Below are positions 1 to 8,040 of a stretch of DNA of 64,000 nucleotides, piece after piece (positions within the stretch are counted from its first letter, which is position 1; every line of letters begins with the position of its first letter). Both the position numbers and the translations under genes were made by a program. The stretch spans positions 1 through 64,000 of the forward strand of contig NZ_WESE01000005.1 in the NCBI RefSeq assembly GCF_009184895.1, in the 5' to 3' direction. The notes beneath the pieces are model-generated. The model was not told the DNA's origin, ran no database searches, and saw only the letters and a program-made list of their open reading frames with translations. This DNA is from Nostocoides sp. F2B08 (GTDB taxonomy: Bacteria > Actinomycetota > Actinomycetes > Actinomycetales > Dermatophilaceae).

Positions 1-60
1 TCAGCGACGCCACCGAAGGACGAGGAGTGATGCCCCTGACCTAACCCCCGACAGGGAGAA

Positions 61-123
61 CACCTGTCCGCCGACAGGGAAGTCACCTGTCCGCACACAA
101 GGAAATCCCGCTGTCCGTTGACA
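61..123 (-). repeat. Subterminal repeats of a probable IS21-like element end
   Basis: Read on the minus strand, the segment begins TGTCAACGGACAG and repeats the core GGACAG or its variant CTGTCGG several times at roughly 20-25-nt spacing. IS21-family elements start with TG and carry multiple short subterminal repeats upstream of istA. The ISL3 transposase similarity stops exactly where this segment begins. The element body (istA/istB) would lie to the left of the window, so identity is inferred from the end structure only. Confidence 0.45.
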
Positions 124-566
124 CCTGGGGCCCCGCACGCACTCCGCAGCCGGGTCGTAAGCCGTGCCCGCGGCGTGGCCGCCGGCAGTGGCTCGGTGAA
201 CAAGGCTCGAGCACGCTCAGCCTCGCGGCAGCGCCATCGGCGCTTGTGCCACACCAGCGCGATCGGCGCCTCCCCGTAGGGCAGGTCCCTGGGGTGGGTG
301 GTTGCCCTGTCCTTGATCGAGGTGGAAAACACCCCGCACGACGGGCACGCCGTCGCGCGCTCATCAGCGGTGGCCACGTGCACCACACCGACCCCGTCCT
401 CGACGAGCTCGACCTGCCGGACCCAGTCCCTCGATCCCAGCAGCGCCGCATCCTTGCTCGCTTCGGGGGTCTCTACGTAGTGAACATGCGTGGGCTGGAC
501 CAAGCCGGTGACCTCACCTTCGTGATCATAAACTGCATTGCCAACAGCCACGATCACCGAGGTCAC
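124..566 (-). pseudogene. ISL3-family transposase, N-terminal fragment
   Basis: A minus-strand frame from a GTG near 566 is open to the window edge. It encodes the ISL3 N-terminal zinc-ribbon region: CPSCGVFSTSIKDRA, then HPRDLPYGEAPIALVWHKRR and WRCREA. ISL3 transposases are normally 400 or more residues. Here similarity ends near FTEPLPAATPRARLTTRL, just before the IS21-like end at 123, so the DDE catalytic domain is gone. The first ~45 residues (up to LLGSRDW) do not look like ISL3 and may be a junction with other DNA. A remnant, not a working transposase. Confidence 0.75.
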
Positions 567-794
567 GTGCCCGTCGTGTCACCACGCAGGACCAGCGTGC
601 CCGGTCAAGCTAGAAGAGCCCGCAAACTCGAGCTCGCCGCGGGCGCACCCTCACGACGCGGCTTCGATGGCCAGCCCCCAGCCGCCTACAACGACAAGGC
701 CCGCCGAGATCAGGAGCGGCTCGCCGCAGAACGCCACGAACGAGCCTACGAGGTGATGTCAGCCACTGGCAGCCCCGCCCTCCAGCGAACAGAC
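567..794. other. Short stretch between IS remnants
   Basis: A plus-strand frame is open across about 600-830 and encodes a charged stretch (DKARRDQERLAAERHERAYE) with no start codon or family I recognise. It may be a transposase or phage fragment. Nothing else is visible. Confidence 0.3.
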
Positions 795-1922
795 TCACGC
801 CACTGCCTGCCTCACCTTGACGATCTCATCCGTGGAGAACAGCACCCGTCGAATCTCGACGTCATAGGCCAGGAACGGGATGAACTCCTCCCACGCGGAC
901 CGCCACAGCTTGCCAATCGCCGGGTAGGCCTTGGCCCACTTCTCCTCGAGCTCTTCGAACGCGGCCCAGGCGGCCTCGGCGGTGGCCGCGGTGTAGATGG
1001 CGCGCAGGTCGCGGGCGATCTGGTCCCAGTACTTGCGGCTCGCGCACCGGAACGTGGCCCGGATCAGGTGGATGACGCATGCCTGCACGATCGCCTGCGG
1101 GAAGATCGCGTGCACGCTGTCCGGGAGCCCTTTGAGGCCGTCACAGACGATGAAGAACACATCGCGCACACCGCGGTTGCGCAGTTCGGTCAGCACGTTC
1201 ATCCAGAACTTCGCCGACTCCCCGCCGCCGTGCCCGGCCCACAACCCGAGGACGTCCCGCCGGCCGCCCAGGTCGACCCCGATCGCGGCATAGAACGGCT
1301 GGTTGCCGACCTGCCCGTCACGGACCTTGACGTAGATCGCGTCGATGAAGATCGCCGCATAGACCCGTTGCAGCGGCCGAGAGGACCACGCCTGCATCTC
1401 CTCGACGACACCGTCGGTGATCCGACTGATGGTGTCCTTGGAGATCGAGGCGCCGTACACCTCGGCGAAGTGCGCGGAGATCTCCCCGGTGGTCAGGCCT
1501 TTGGCGTACAGGCTGATGGCGACCGCGTCGACGTCGTTCAGGCGCCGCTACCGCTGCTTGACGATCACCGGCTCGAACGTGCCGGCCCGATCCCGCGGCA
1601 CCTCGATCGTGACCTCGCCGGCGGCATCGGTCAGCACCGTCTTCTCCCGAGTGCCGTTGCGGATATTGCCCGCACCGCCCTCGGGAGCACGGTGCTTGGC
1701 ATGGCCGAGGTGGTCGGTCATTTCCTCCTCCAGCGCCGTCTCCAAGACGGTTGCGGTGATCGACTTCAACAGCCCCTCCGGGCCGGTGATGTCCTCGCCG
1801 CGGGCGCGGGCGGCCTTGACCAGCTCGGCGACGGCTGCCCGCTCACCCGGAGTCGCTCTCGACGATGTCTTCTTCTTTGCGTCCTTCGGCATCGAGCCCA
1901 CGCTCGATACTGTCTCGGTCAT
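795..1922 (-). pseudogene. IS256-family (Mutator-type) transposase, interrupted and 3'-truncated
   Basis: The ATG at 1922 opens a frame encoding a typical IS256 N terminus (LEEEMTDHLGHAKH, GNIRNGTREKTVLT). A TAG at 1548-1550 interrupts it inside the VIVKQR-RRLNDVDAVAISLYAKGLTT segment, and the same frame then continues to 795. The second part has the DDE-type landmarks FIDAIYVKVRDG (first Asp) and FIVCDGLKGLPD (second Asp). After EIRRVLFST the expected NAIESLN tail is replaced by an unrelated sequence ending in a stop. Total is 375 codons against about 400-420 in the family. The in-frame stop and the lost C terminus make activity unlikely. The sequence near 1960-1990 may be part of the element end. 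Confidence 0.85.
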
Positions 1923-2042
1923 CGGTGACCAACCTTCCTCACCAGCACCGCTGGCGTGTCAGGCCGGAAACACCGTTCCCCGGACAGTCCCACACTGAGG
2001 TCCGCGGCACATCGCCGGGAGCTGGGCGTGACCTGGGCAGGC

Positions 2043-2933
2043 TTACGGGTGTGCGGGTGGGGCGTTGGTGATGGTGGTGCCGTCGGTGAGAGTGAGGTCG
2101 TAGGTGAGGACGGGTTCGGGGCCGCCTTGACCGCTGCGGCCGGGGTCCTCGTCGGGGAAGATGCGGCCGGGGATCCAGGCCGCGTAGCGGCCGTCCTCGA
2201 TCGTGGCCTGGACGCTGAGCTCGCCGGCGTGGATCGTCAGGGCGGCGACGTCTTGGCCGACGGCTCCGTCGATCATGGAGATGGGGTCTTGGCCGCTTTG
2301 CGACATTGAGCCTTCGAGGAATCCTGTGGCCGGAGCGATGCCGGGCGGTCCCCCCACGGCTCCGCCCAGTCCCTGAGCTTCGACCGTGCCCGAGGTGGCC
2401 CCCTGCTTGAGGGTAACGACGCAGAAGCCGCTGAAGTCCTTGCGTGCGCCTTCGTCGCGCAGCAGCACCGAGACCAGGTCGCCGCGACGTTCGGTCAGGG
2501 CGACGGTGGCGGCCTGCGGGTCGAACTGTTCCGGGCCCCCCTCGTTGCGCGCCCAGAACGGTCCGCGCAGCGCGTCGCGGCACTCCCGCACGGCGGTGTT
2601 CCGGTCGCGGTCGGCGACGGCTTGCGCGGTGGCGGTCCAGCTTGCGTAGGCGCTCCCGTCACTCGGGCCTGGCAGCATCGTCCAGGCCAGCGCTGCGACG
2701 GCCGCGGCGGCGACCATGCCGCCGACCCGAACCGGGGTGAGCCGACGGCGGGGGAGGGCGGCGGCGGTGATCGGCGTCGGCGGCGATGTGAATGAGGTGG
2801 TGGGGTCGGCAAGGCGGGCGTCGAGCTGCTCGCGCAGCGCTGTGGTGTCGGCGGGTGCGACGTCGTGGGTTCGCAGCAGCCGCGTGAGCGTGTCGTCGTC
2901 GACGGTGTTGTCGTGGATGTCGTGGTCAGTCAT
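2043..2933 (-). CDS. Putative anti-sigma factor, single-pass membrane protein
   Basis: A 296-residue protein with an acidic cytoplasmic N terminus (about 1-65), one hydrophobic segment at about 70-87 after a PRRRLTPVRV stretch, and an extracytoplasmic domain of about 200 residues. Its ATG overlaps the stop of the upstream ECF sigma gene (ATGA), so the two are translationally coupled. Such pairs are usually sigma factor plus membrane anti-sigma factor. I see no zinc-binding HxxxCxxC (ZAS) motif, so the anti-sigma role rests on position and topology. The signal sensed is unknown. Confidence 0.6.
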   Translation of the reverse strand: MTDHDIHDNTVDDDTLTRLLRTHDVAPADTTALREQLDARLADPTTSFTSPPTPITAAALPRRRLTPVRVGGMVAAAAVAALAWTMLPGPSDGSAYASWTATAQAVADRDRNTAVRECRDALRGPFWARNEGGPEQFDPQAATVALTERRGDLVSVLLRDEGARKDFSGFCVVTLKQGATSGTVEAQGLGGAVGGPPGIAPATGFLEGSMSQSGQDPISMIDGAVGQDVAALTIHAGELSVQATIEDGRYAAWIPGRIFPDEDPGRSGQGGPEPVLTYDLTLTDGTTITNAPPAHP

Positions 2934-3502
2934 GGCGTGTGCTCCTTAGCGGGAGTGCTCTCGAGGTGTCGGCGCAGGGCGCGGCGGGCGCGCATCAGGC
3001 GCACGCGGTAGGCGGGCGCGGTGATGCCCAGCACCTGTGCGGCCTCGGGGGAGGTGAGCTCGTCGAAGACGGTCAGTGCGAGGCTCTCCTGGTCGTCGGG
3101 GGCCAGGCGCCGCCATGCTGTGGCCAGGTCGAGGCGGGTGTTGATGGAGTCGAAGGACGCCTCGGCGCCAGCGTGCACGCTGGTGCGTGGCTGGTCGGCG
3201 ATCCGCACCGCCAGAGCCTGCTGGCGGCTCGTGCCGCGCACGGCGTTGCGGGCACAGTGTCGGGCGATCCCGAACAGCCACGCCCGCGCCTGTGACGGGT
3301 CGGCCGGCAGGTCCTCGACCCGCCGCCAGACCGTGAGGAACGCCTCGGCGACGACGTCCTCGACCACGGTGTCCGGGACTCGCCGGGAGATGAACCGGAT
3401 CACGTCGTCGACGCTGCTCACATACAGCTGGTGGTACCGGTCTCGCGCGGTGGTCACAGCATCGATCGTGCCCTGTTCTTCGCCGAATACGCTCACATTC
3501 AA
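2930..3502 (-). CDS. ECF-type RNA polymerase sigma factor
   Basis: A 190-residue sigma-70 family protein with only regions 2 and 4, as in ECF factors. Region 2 covers about residues 25-95 (YVSSVDDVIRFISRRV, EDVVAEAFLTVWRRVEDLP, ARAWLFGIARHCARN). Region 4, about 130-180, has the helix-turn-helix LTSPEAAQVLGITAPAYRVR. It directs polymerase to a small regulon, probably including its own operon. The longest frame starts with TTG at 3502; the GTG codons at 3496 or about 3460 are alternatives, since no strong ribosome binding site decides. The downstream membrane protein overlaps by 4 nt. Confidence 0.85.
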   Translation of the reverse strand: MNVSVFGEEQGTIDAVTTARDRYHQLYVSSVDDVIRFISRRVPDTVVEDVVAEAFLTVWRRVEDLPADPSQARAWLFGIARHCARNAVRGTSRQQALAVRIADQPRTSVHAGAEASFDSINTRLDLATAWRRLAPDDQESLALTVFDELTSPEAAQVLGITAPAYRVRLMRARRALRRHLESTPAKEHTP

Positions 3503-3564
3503 GACATGTCCAGCACCAGCCCGGATGTAACACAGCGATTACCACCCGCACCCATGAGAAGCGC

Positions 3565-3597
3565 TGTAGACTGATTCGTCTACACTCGGTGTATGGT
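3565..3597 (+). promoter_or_regulatory. Autoregulatory operator and -10 of the MazE/MazF-like module
   Basis: Two overlapping palindromes precede the antitoxin gene: TGTAGAC-N6-GTCTACA (3565-3584) and TACAC-TCG-GTGTA (3581-3593). A -10-like TATGGT (3592-3597) lies 6 nt before the ATG at 3604, which suggests a leaderless message. Ribbon-helix-helix antitoxins usually bind such palindromes over their own promoter; that use here is inferred. Confidence 0.55.
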
Positions 3598-3603
3598 TGT
3601 CGC

Positions 3604-3801
3604 ATGGCCGAGACCACGACGATCCGCATCAGCAGGGAGACCCACGCGCGGGTGACACGCTTGGCTGCGCTACGCCACGAGACGATCGATGAGACGGTGA
3701 GCAAGGCCATCCGCGCCCTGCGCCAAGACGCCATGGCGCGGGACCTTTCGACCGAGCTGACTGAGGATGAGATGGCGTGGCTCGATGCTGACGCCGGGTG
3801 A
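3604..3801 (+). CDS. Ribbon-helix-helix antitoxin (MazE-like)
   Basis: A 65-residue protein. Residues 1-45 fit a ribbon-helix-helix DNA-binding fold: the strand TTTIRISRETHARV followed by helices LAALRHETIDETVSKAIRAL. The acidic tail (STELTEDEMAWLDADAG) would bind the toxin. The last 17 nt overlap the next gene, a PemK/MazF-type toxin, as expected for an antitoxin-toxin operon. An upstream GTG at 3589 would add five residues but lies inside the operator and promoter, so ATG 3604 is preferred. Confidence 0.75.
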   Translation: MAETTTIRISRETHARVTRLAALRHETIDETVSKAIRALRQDAMARDLSTELTEDEMAWLDADAG

Positions 3802-4123
3802 CGTGGTCGAGCTCGACCTCGGGATGCCCGCCGGCAGCGAGGCCGGGCTGCGTCGCCCTGCCGTCGTCGTGACCGCCGCCCGGGTCCTCAAGGGTGGTCC
3901 GAATGTCATCCAGGTTGTGCCGTTGACGCGCACGATCCGTACCAGTAGTACTGAGGTCATCATCGAACCCGATGAGGTGAACCGTCTTATGGCGCGCTCG
4001 TCGGCGCAGTGCCAGCACGTGCGCTCAGTGGCGACCACGCGCATTCACGAGTGCACCGGCAATGTGGGTCCGGTCATCCTGAGCGAGGTCCGCGAGACAC
4101 TCGCGCTGCTACTCGACCTATAG
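3785..4123 (+). CDS. MazF/PemK-type toxin (mRNA endoribonuclease)
   Basis: A 112-residue protein starting MLTPGDVVELDLGMPAGSEAGLRRPAVVV, the canonical PemK/MazF beginning in which an SH3-like barrel carries the G-x-E-x-x-x-R-PAVV motif. VIQVVPLTRTIR and the ILSEVRETLALLLDL C terminus also fit. MazF toxins cleave mRNA at short motifs and are neutralised by the antitoxin encoded just upstream. The frame could start at 3767, but ATG 3785 matches the family start. No lesions are visible, so the pair may be functional. Confidence 0.82.
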   Translation: MLTPGDVVELDLGMPAGSEAGLRRPAVVVTAARVLKGGPNVIQVVPLTRTIRTSSTEVIIEPDEVNRLMARSSAQCQHVRSVATTRIHECTGNVGPVILSEVRETLALLLDL

Positions 4124-4300
4124 CGCCTCACGAATGGGACGGGATCTCTCCTCCGGTTGAGACTCCTCAAGTTCAAACGCGAACATTGCCGGTGCATCGC
4201 ACCACCGCCAGTCAGGTGAGTCACTCCGCCGGGAGATGGCGTCAAGCCGTGCCCGTTGTGGGTAGGGCCACAGTGCACGGGCGGCTGAGGCGGGGAGGGG

Positions 4301-4338
4301 TACGTTCGGAGTGTGGGTGATTCAAATTCGTTTGAATC
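4301..4338 (+). promoter_or_regulatory. Leaderless promoter and ArsR operator overlapping the first codons of arsR
   Basis: A -10-like TACGTT (4301-4306) lies 6 nt before the GTG start at 4313. From 4319 to 4338 is the palindrome GATTCAAATTCGTTTGAATC, 8-bp arms around a 4-nt centre, inside codons 3-9 of arsR. AT-rich ATTCAA/TTGAAT palindromes are typical ArsR/SmtB operators. Placement just downstream of the predicted transcription start would let bound repressor block early elongation. Confidence 0.6.
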
Positions 4339-4627
4339 AGTTGGTGAGAGAGCGGCCCTGTTGGCCGCGGTCGCTGACCCGATCCGCCTGGAGGTGATTG
4401 ATCGCCTCCAGCGCGAGGGGACGCGGTGCGTGTGCGACCTGCAACCCGCTCCGCCGATACCGGGCAACCAGTTCAGCTACCACCTGAAGGTGCTACGCGA
4501 CTGCGGCCTGGTCACGGCGGCCCGGCGCGGCCGGTGGGTCGACTACACCCTGGCCGAGGACGCGCTCGACCGGTTGCACGCCGCGCTCCCTCAACGAATC
4601 GGGGCCCGGCAGGGGGCGAGGGTGTGA
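4313..4627 (+). CDS. arsR: ArsR/SmtB-family metalloregulatory repressor
   Basis: A 104-residue winged-helix repressor: VADPIRLEVIDRLQREGT, then the metalloid-binding Cys39-Val-Cys41-Asp (CVCDL) at the start of the DNA-recognition region, then QFSYHLKVLRDCGLVTAARRGRWVDYTL. ELCVCDL-type cysteines bind As(III) or Sb(III) in ArsR and release DNA. GTG 4313 is 6 nt after a -10 box and there is no ATG in the frame. The gene overlaps the permease start (GTGA). It probably represses the three-gene operon arsR-permease-thioredoxin. Confidence 0.85.
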   Translation: MGDSNSFESVGERAALLAAVADPIRLEVIDRLQREGTRCVCDLQPAPPIPGNQFSYHLKVLRDCGLVTAARRGRWVDYTLAEDALDRLHAALPQRIGARQGARV

Positions 4628-5664
4628 GCACGACACTGCACCGCAACGACAGCGAGCTGCGCTTGCGCGTCCTGCTGCTGGCCGGTGGTCTGGGCTGGCT
4701 GGCCCTGTGGTGGGTCAACGAACGCCTCTGGGACACGCTCGTCGATTGGGCCAGGCTCGACGTGGAGTCCCGCCTGGTCGGGGCGGTTCACTTCTTTTTC
4801 TACGACACGACCAAGATCTTCCTGCTGCTGCTCGGGCTGATGTTCGTGGTCGGCATGCTGCGCGCGTCACTGGACCTGGACGCCGCCCGCCGCTACCTGG
4901 AGGGGCGGGGCCTGGCCCTCGGATTGTTCCTGGCCGTACTCCTGGGGGTGGCCACCCCGTTCTGCTCGTGCAGCTCGATCCCGCTGTTCATCGGGTTCGT
5001 CGCCGCCGGGATCCCGCTGTCGGTGACCTTGACGTTCCTGATCGCCTCACCCCTGGTCAGCGAGATCGCCGCGATCATGATCGGCGACCAGTTCGGCTGG
5101 GGGATCGCGGCCGCCTACGTCCTGGCCGGCGGGGCCCTGTCGATGCTGATCGGCTGGGTCTTCTCCCGCTTCGACCTCGAGCGGTGGGTCGAGGACATCG
5201 TCAAGAGCGGCCGGGTGGCGGCACTACGCCAAGGCGGGCACACGCCAAGCCTGGCCAAACGCGTCGACGCCGCCCGCGCCGAGACCAAGGACATCTTCGT
5301 CGACGTGTGGAAGTGGGTCCTGCTCGGTGTCGCGATCGGTGCCGGCATCCACGGCTGGGTCCCCGCCGACTTCTTCGCCCGCTACGCCGGTCCCGACAAC
5401 CCGTTCGCCGTGGTCATCGCCACCCTGGCCGGTGTCCCGCTGTACGTCAACGGCGCCGGGATCGTGCCCGTCGGGGAGGCGATGTGGGCCAAAGGCATGT
5501 CGATGGGCACCGTGATGGCGTTCATGATGAGCGCGATCGCCCTCTCGATCCCGCAGGCGGTCATGCTGCGACGAGTGCTCAAACCGCCCCTGCTCGCCCT
5601 GTTCTTCGGATCCGTCGCCCTCGGCATCATCGCTTTGGGCTTCCTCTTCAACATCATCGGCTGA
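4624..5664 (+). CDS. ArsP-like permease (COG0701/DUF318), probable organoarsenical efflux
   Basis: A 346-residue membrane protein with about eight hydrophobic segments. The signature ATPFCSCSSIPLFIGF (Cys114, Cys116) is the conserved cysteine pair of the ArsP/DUF318 permeases, and a second half-motif occurs at GVPLYVNGAGIVPVGEA. Family members export trivalent organoarsenicals, though some homologues have other roles. GTG 4624 overlaps the arsR stop, and the upstream part of the frame is only an arsR shadow. The ArsR in front and the thioredoxin behind support a metalloid-detoxification role; the substrate is inferred. Confidence 0.8.
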   Translation: MSTTLHRNDSELRLRVLLLAGGLGWLALWWVNERLWDTLVDWARLDVESRLVGAVHFFFYDTTKIFLLLLGLMFVVGMLRASLDLDAARRYLEGRGLALGLFLAVLLGVATPFCSCSSIPLFIGFVAAGIPLSVTLTFLIASPLVSEIAAIMIGDQFGWGIAAAYVLAGGALSMLIGWVFSRFDLERWVEDIVKSGRVAALRQGGHTPSLAKRVDAARAETKDIFVDVWKWVLLGVAIGAGIHGWVPADFFARYAGPDNPFAVVIATLAGVPLYVNGAGIVPVGEAMWAKGMSMGTVMAFMMSAIALSIPQAVMLRRVLKPPLLALFFGSVALGIIALGFLFNIIG

Positions 5665-5688
5665 CACGCATAGAGAAAGGGAGACATC

Positions 5689-5931
5689 ATGAGGATCAAA
5701 GTCCTCGGCCCCGGCTGCAAGAACTGCCACAAGCTCGAACACAACACCCAGGTTGCCCTCGACCGGCTCGGCCTTCACGAAACCATCGAGAAGGTCACCG
5801 ACTACGGCGAGATCGCCGGCTACGGCGTCATGAAAACCCCCGCCCTGGTCATCGACGACACCGTCGTGCTCAGCGGCAAGGTGGCCACCCCCGAGGAGAT
5901 CACCCCCCTCCTCGCCACCGCCACCACCTGA
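5689..5931 (+). CDS. Small thioredoxin-like protein of the arsenic operon
   Basis: An 80-residue single thioredoxin-fold protein. MRIKVLGPGCKNC carries the redox pair Cys10-Lys-Asn-Cys13; the cis-Pro loop is VMKTPALVI and the end is KVATPEEITPLL. It belongs to the short TM0996/MTH895-type thioredoxins, often encoded beside ArsP-like permeases. It may reduce the substrate or the permease cysteines. A spaced ribosome binding site (AAAGGGAG) lies 24 nt after the permease stop. Confidence 0.85.
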   Translation: MRIKVLGPGCKNCHKLEHNTQVALDRLGLHETIEKVTDYGEIAGYGVMKTPALVIDDTVVLSGKVATPEEITPLLATATT

Positions 5932-6092
5932 CAAGCCACCACCACAACCCAGCGTCCTTCCGGCACCCGTTACTTTCTTCGTGCCCTCATGGTGAGGGTG
6001 CAGGCCAGCGATCTGCGTCATGACTGCCGGCTCCTGTCGTTGATGATCACAGAGGTGCTGTCACCGGAGATCGCCGGACGTGTGTGACCGCT

Positions 6093-6190
6093 GATAGGGA
6101 CATGGGCCCCTTCGGGGATGCCTTCTCGTAACGTGGCTGCCGGCGCTTCGTCCACGGCTGGTCTGCTCAGCTGGAGGAGGAAGCAGAGAG
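6093..6190 (+). ncRNA. Candidate bridge-RNA region of the IS110 element (left end)
   Basis: The non-coding left end before the transposase is about 98 bp and GC-rich with hairpin potential (GGGCCCCTTCGGGG near 6105). Elements of the IS110 group encode a target/donor-pairing bridge RNA in the non-coding left end, transcribed across the circular junction. Position alone supports the call; I have not derived a structure or the guide loops. Confidence 0.3.
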
Positions 6191-7444
6191 TTGACTCAGA
6201 GCCTGTCCTACCCTGCGGCCGGCGCCGCTTTCGCGGTGTACTGCGGGATCGACGTCGCGCGCGAGACTCACCACGCTGTGGCCCTGGATCCTCAGGGCCG
6301 CCGGCTGGTCGATCGGCCCTTGCCCAATGCCGAACCAGATCTGGTCGAGCTGTTCAGCGAGCTTCAGGCCCGTGGACCGGTGTTGGTGGTGATCGACCAG
6401 CTCGCGTCGATCGGCGCACTGTCGGTGGCCGTCGCCCGCTCTCGCGGGATCACGATCGCCTACCTGCCCGGGCTGGCGATGCGACGCATCGCTGACCTGT
6501 ACCCGGGTGAGGCCAAGTCCGACGCCCGCGACGCCCACGTCATCGCCGACGCCGCGCGCACCCTGCCACACGCACTCCGCCGGGTCGGCTTCGAGGAGCA
6601 AAGCACTGTCGAACTGAGCGTGCTGGCCGGATACGACGCCGACCTGGCCAAGGAATCCACCCGACTGGCCAACCGGCTCCACGATGCCCTGCTGCACGTT
6701 CATCCCGCACTAGAACGCCTGCTAGGCAAGTACTTTCGTCGACCCGGGGTGCTGCGCCTGCTGGCCGTGACGGGCACCCCGAGCGCGATCGCGGCCCTCG
6801 GCCCGACCGAGATCAAGGAGGTCATCGCGACCCGCTCACCCCGGCTGGCGGCGACCCTGGCGACCGAGATCCTGGCTGTTTTGGCGGAGCAGACCGTCAT
6901 CATCGACGCCACCGAACAGTACGGCCAGGTCATCCGCGGACTGGCCCACCAGCTGCTCGCCGTCTTGGACCAGAGGAAGTCGCTGGCCGCCGATCTCGAG
7001 CAACTCCTCTCCGCTCACCCGCTGGCCGAGATCCTGAGGTCAATGCCAGGGGTCGGACCTCGCACCGCCATCGAACTGCTGCGCACCATCGGAGACGGGT
7101 CCACCTTCGCCAGCGCCGCGCACGTCGCCTCCTACGCCGGCCTGGCCCCGACCACCCGCCAATCAGGACGCAGCCTCAAGGGCGAACAACGAGCCCGCCG
7201 CGGCAACCGCACGCTTCGAGGCGCGCTGTACATCTCCGCATTCTCCAGCCTCAGACACCCGGACAGCCGCGCCTACTACGACCGCAAGCGCGCCGAAGGC
7301 AAGACCCACACCGCAGCCCTAACCTGCCTGGCCCGCCGCCGCATCGACGTCCTCTACGCCATGCTCCGAGACAGGCAGTGCTACCGGCCCGACCAACGCG
7401 CCACGGCTGTGACGCCGACCCCGAAATCGCCTGCCGCCGCTTGA
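6191..7444 (+). CDS. IS110-family transposase (DEDD recombinase)
   Basis: A 417-residue transposase with both family domains. The N-terminal RuvC-like DEDD domain has YCGIDVARETHHAVALD (first Asp), VLVVIDQLASIG and KSDARDAHVIADAAR (Asp pair). The C-terminal Transposase_20 domain has LRSMPGVGPRTAIELL, ASYAGLAPTTRQSG with the catalytic-Ser region, and RGNRTLRGALY. TTG 6191 follows a strong GGAGGAGG site; GTG 6236 is an alternative. The length is normal and no lesion is visible. Confidence 0.9.
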   Translation: MTQSLSYPAAGAAFAVYCGIDVARETHHAVALDPQGRRLVDRPLPNAEPDLVELFSELQARGPVLVVIDQLASIGALSVAVARSRGITIAYLPGLAMRRIADLYPGEAKSDARDAHVIADAARTLPHALRRVGFEEQSTVELSVLAGYDADLAKESTRLANRLHDALLHVHPALERLLGKYFRRPGVLRLLAVTGTPSAIAALGPTEIKEVIATRSPRLAATLATEILAVLAEQTVIIDATEQYGQVIRGLAHQLLAVLDQRKSLAADLEQLLSAHPLAEILRSMPGVGPRTAIELLRTIGDGSTFASAAHVASYAGLAPTTRQSGRSLKGEQRARRGNRTLRGALYISAFSSLRHPDSRAYYDRKRAEGKTHTAALTCLARRRIDVLYAMLRDRQCYRPDQRATAVTPTPKSPAAA

Positions 7445-7639
7445 CAGAACAGATAGGGACACCTCTGACGTCAAGAGGTGGTTTGGAGGGGTTCTGGCCG
7501 TGGGGCTCTTCCCGGTCCGGGTGGCTGGGGGTAGCGTCGTGGGTGCGGGTCCGGGAAGTGGCTGATCCGAAGTGCCGGTGTGCGGGTGCGGGCCGGCCGC
7601 GCTGGATATCTGAGACGCCCCGCGGTGCCCTCCCGGGCC

Positions 7640-8040
7640 CGCCTCTTCGGTGACCGCGAGGGCGGCGTGAGCGTCGGCGCGCAGCTGCCGATAGATCGCG
7701 TCGGAGACGCGACGCTTCCGCATCGCCTCGCGTGGGCTCTTGCCGGCGGCGATCTTGCGCAGGTAGTACGGCCGGCCGTCGGTCTCGAGACGGACCTGGG
7801 TAGCGGCGGCGACATGGATCATGTGGTTCATCCGCCGGTTCCCGGCGCGGGAGAGCCGATGCCGGACGGTCTCTGCGGAGGAGGCGTCGATCGGTGTGGT
7901 CCCGGTCCACGAGGCGAACCGGTTCCGGTCGGCGAAGCGGGCGATGTCGCCGGTTCGGCCAGGACGCGGGCGGCCACGACCGGCCCGACGCCGGGCAGCT
8001 CCATCAACGACGAGCCGCGGGCCAGGACCAAGTAGCCGGC
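7640..8040 (-). pseudogene. IS110-family transposase relic (C-terminal part, frameshifted)
   Basis: On the minus strand one frame reads LMELPGVGPVVAARVLAE. After a one-base loss near 7950 another frame continues GDIARFADRNRFASWTGTTP, SRAGNRRMNHMIHVAAATQV and LRKIAAGKSPREAMRKRR. Together these are the Transposase_20 half of an IS110 protein. The catalytic N-terminal half is missing, and the tail to about 7470 is unlike the family. It belongs to a different IS110 subgroup from the intact copy immediately to its left. Confidence 0.8.

Larger units (their letters stand above)
6093..7461 (+). mobile_element. IS110-family insertion sequence, apparently intact
   Basis: The 10-bp sequence GATAGGGACA occurs at 6093-6102 and at 7452-7461, bracketing a full-length IS110 transposase. 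IS110 elements lack long terminal inverted repeats and are often bounded by short direct repeats of the core/target sequence, so these repeats probably mark the ends. The intact transposase sets this element apart from the other IS sequences in the island. Exact ends need comparison with an empty site. Confidence 0.6.

Noticed and set aside
1548-1550. Stop-codon read-through in the IS256 transposase
   Set aside because: The C terminus is also lost, so the element is dead regardless of the TAG.
246-1928. A 560-residue open frame on the plus strand
   Set aside because: Most of it is antisense to the ISL3 and IS256 transposase remnants, with no recognisable family.
4626-4700. Longer permease starting at 4426
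   Set aside because: The added 66 codons are the arsR gene read in another frame; GTG 4624 gives the coupled start.
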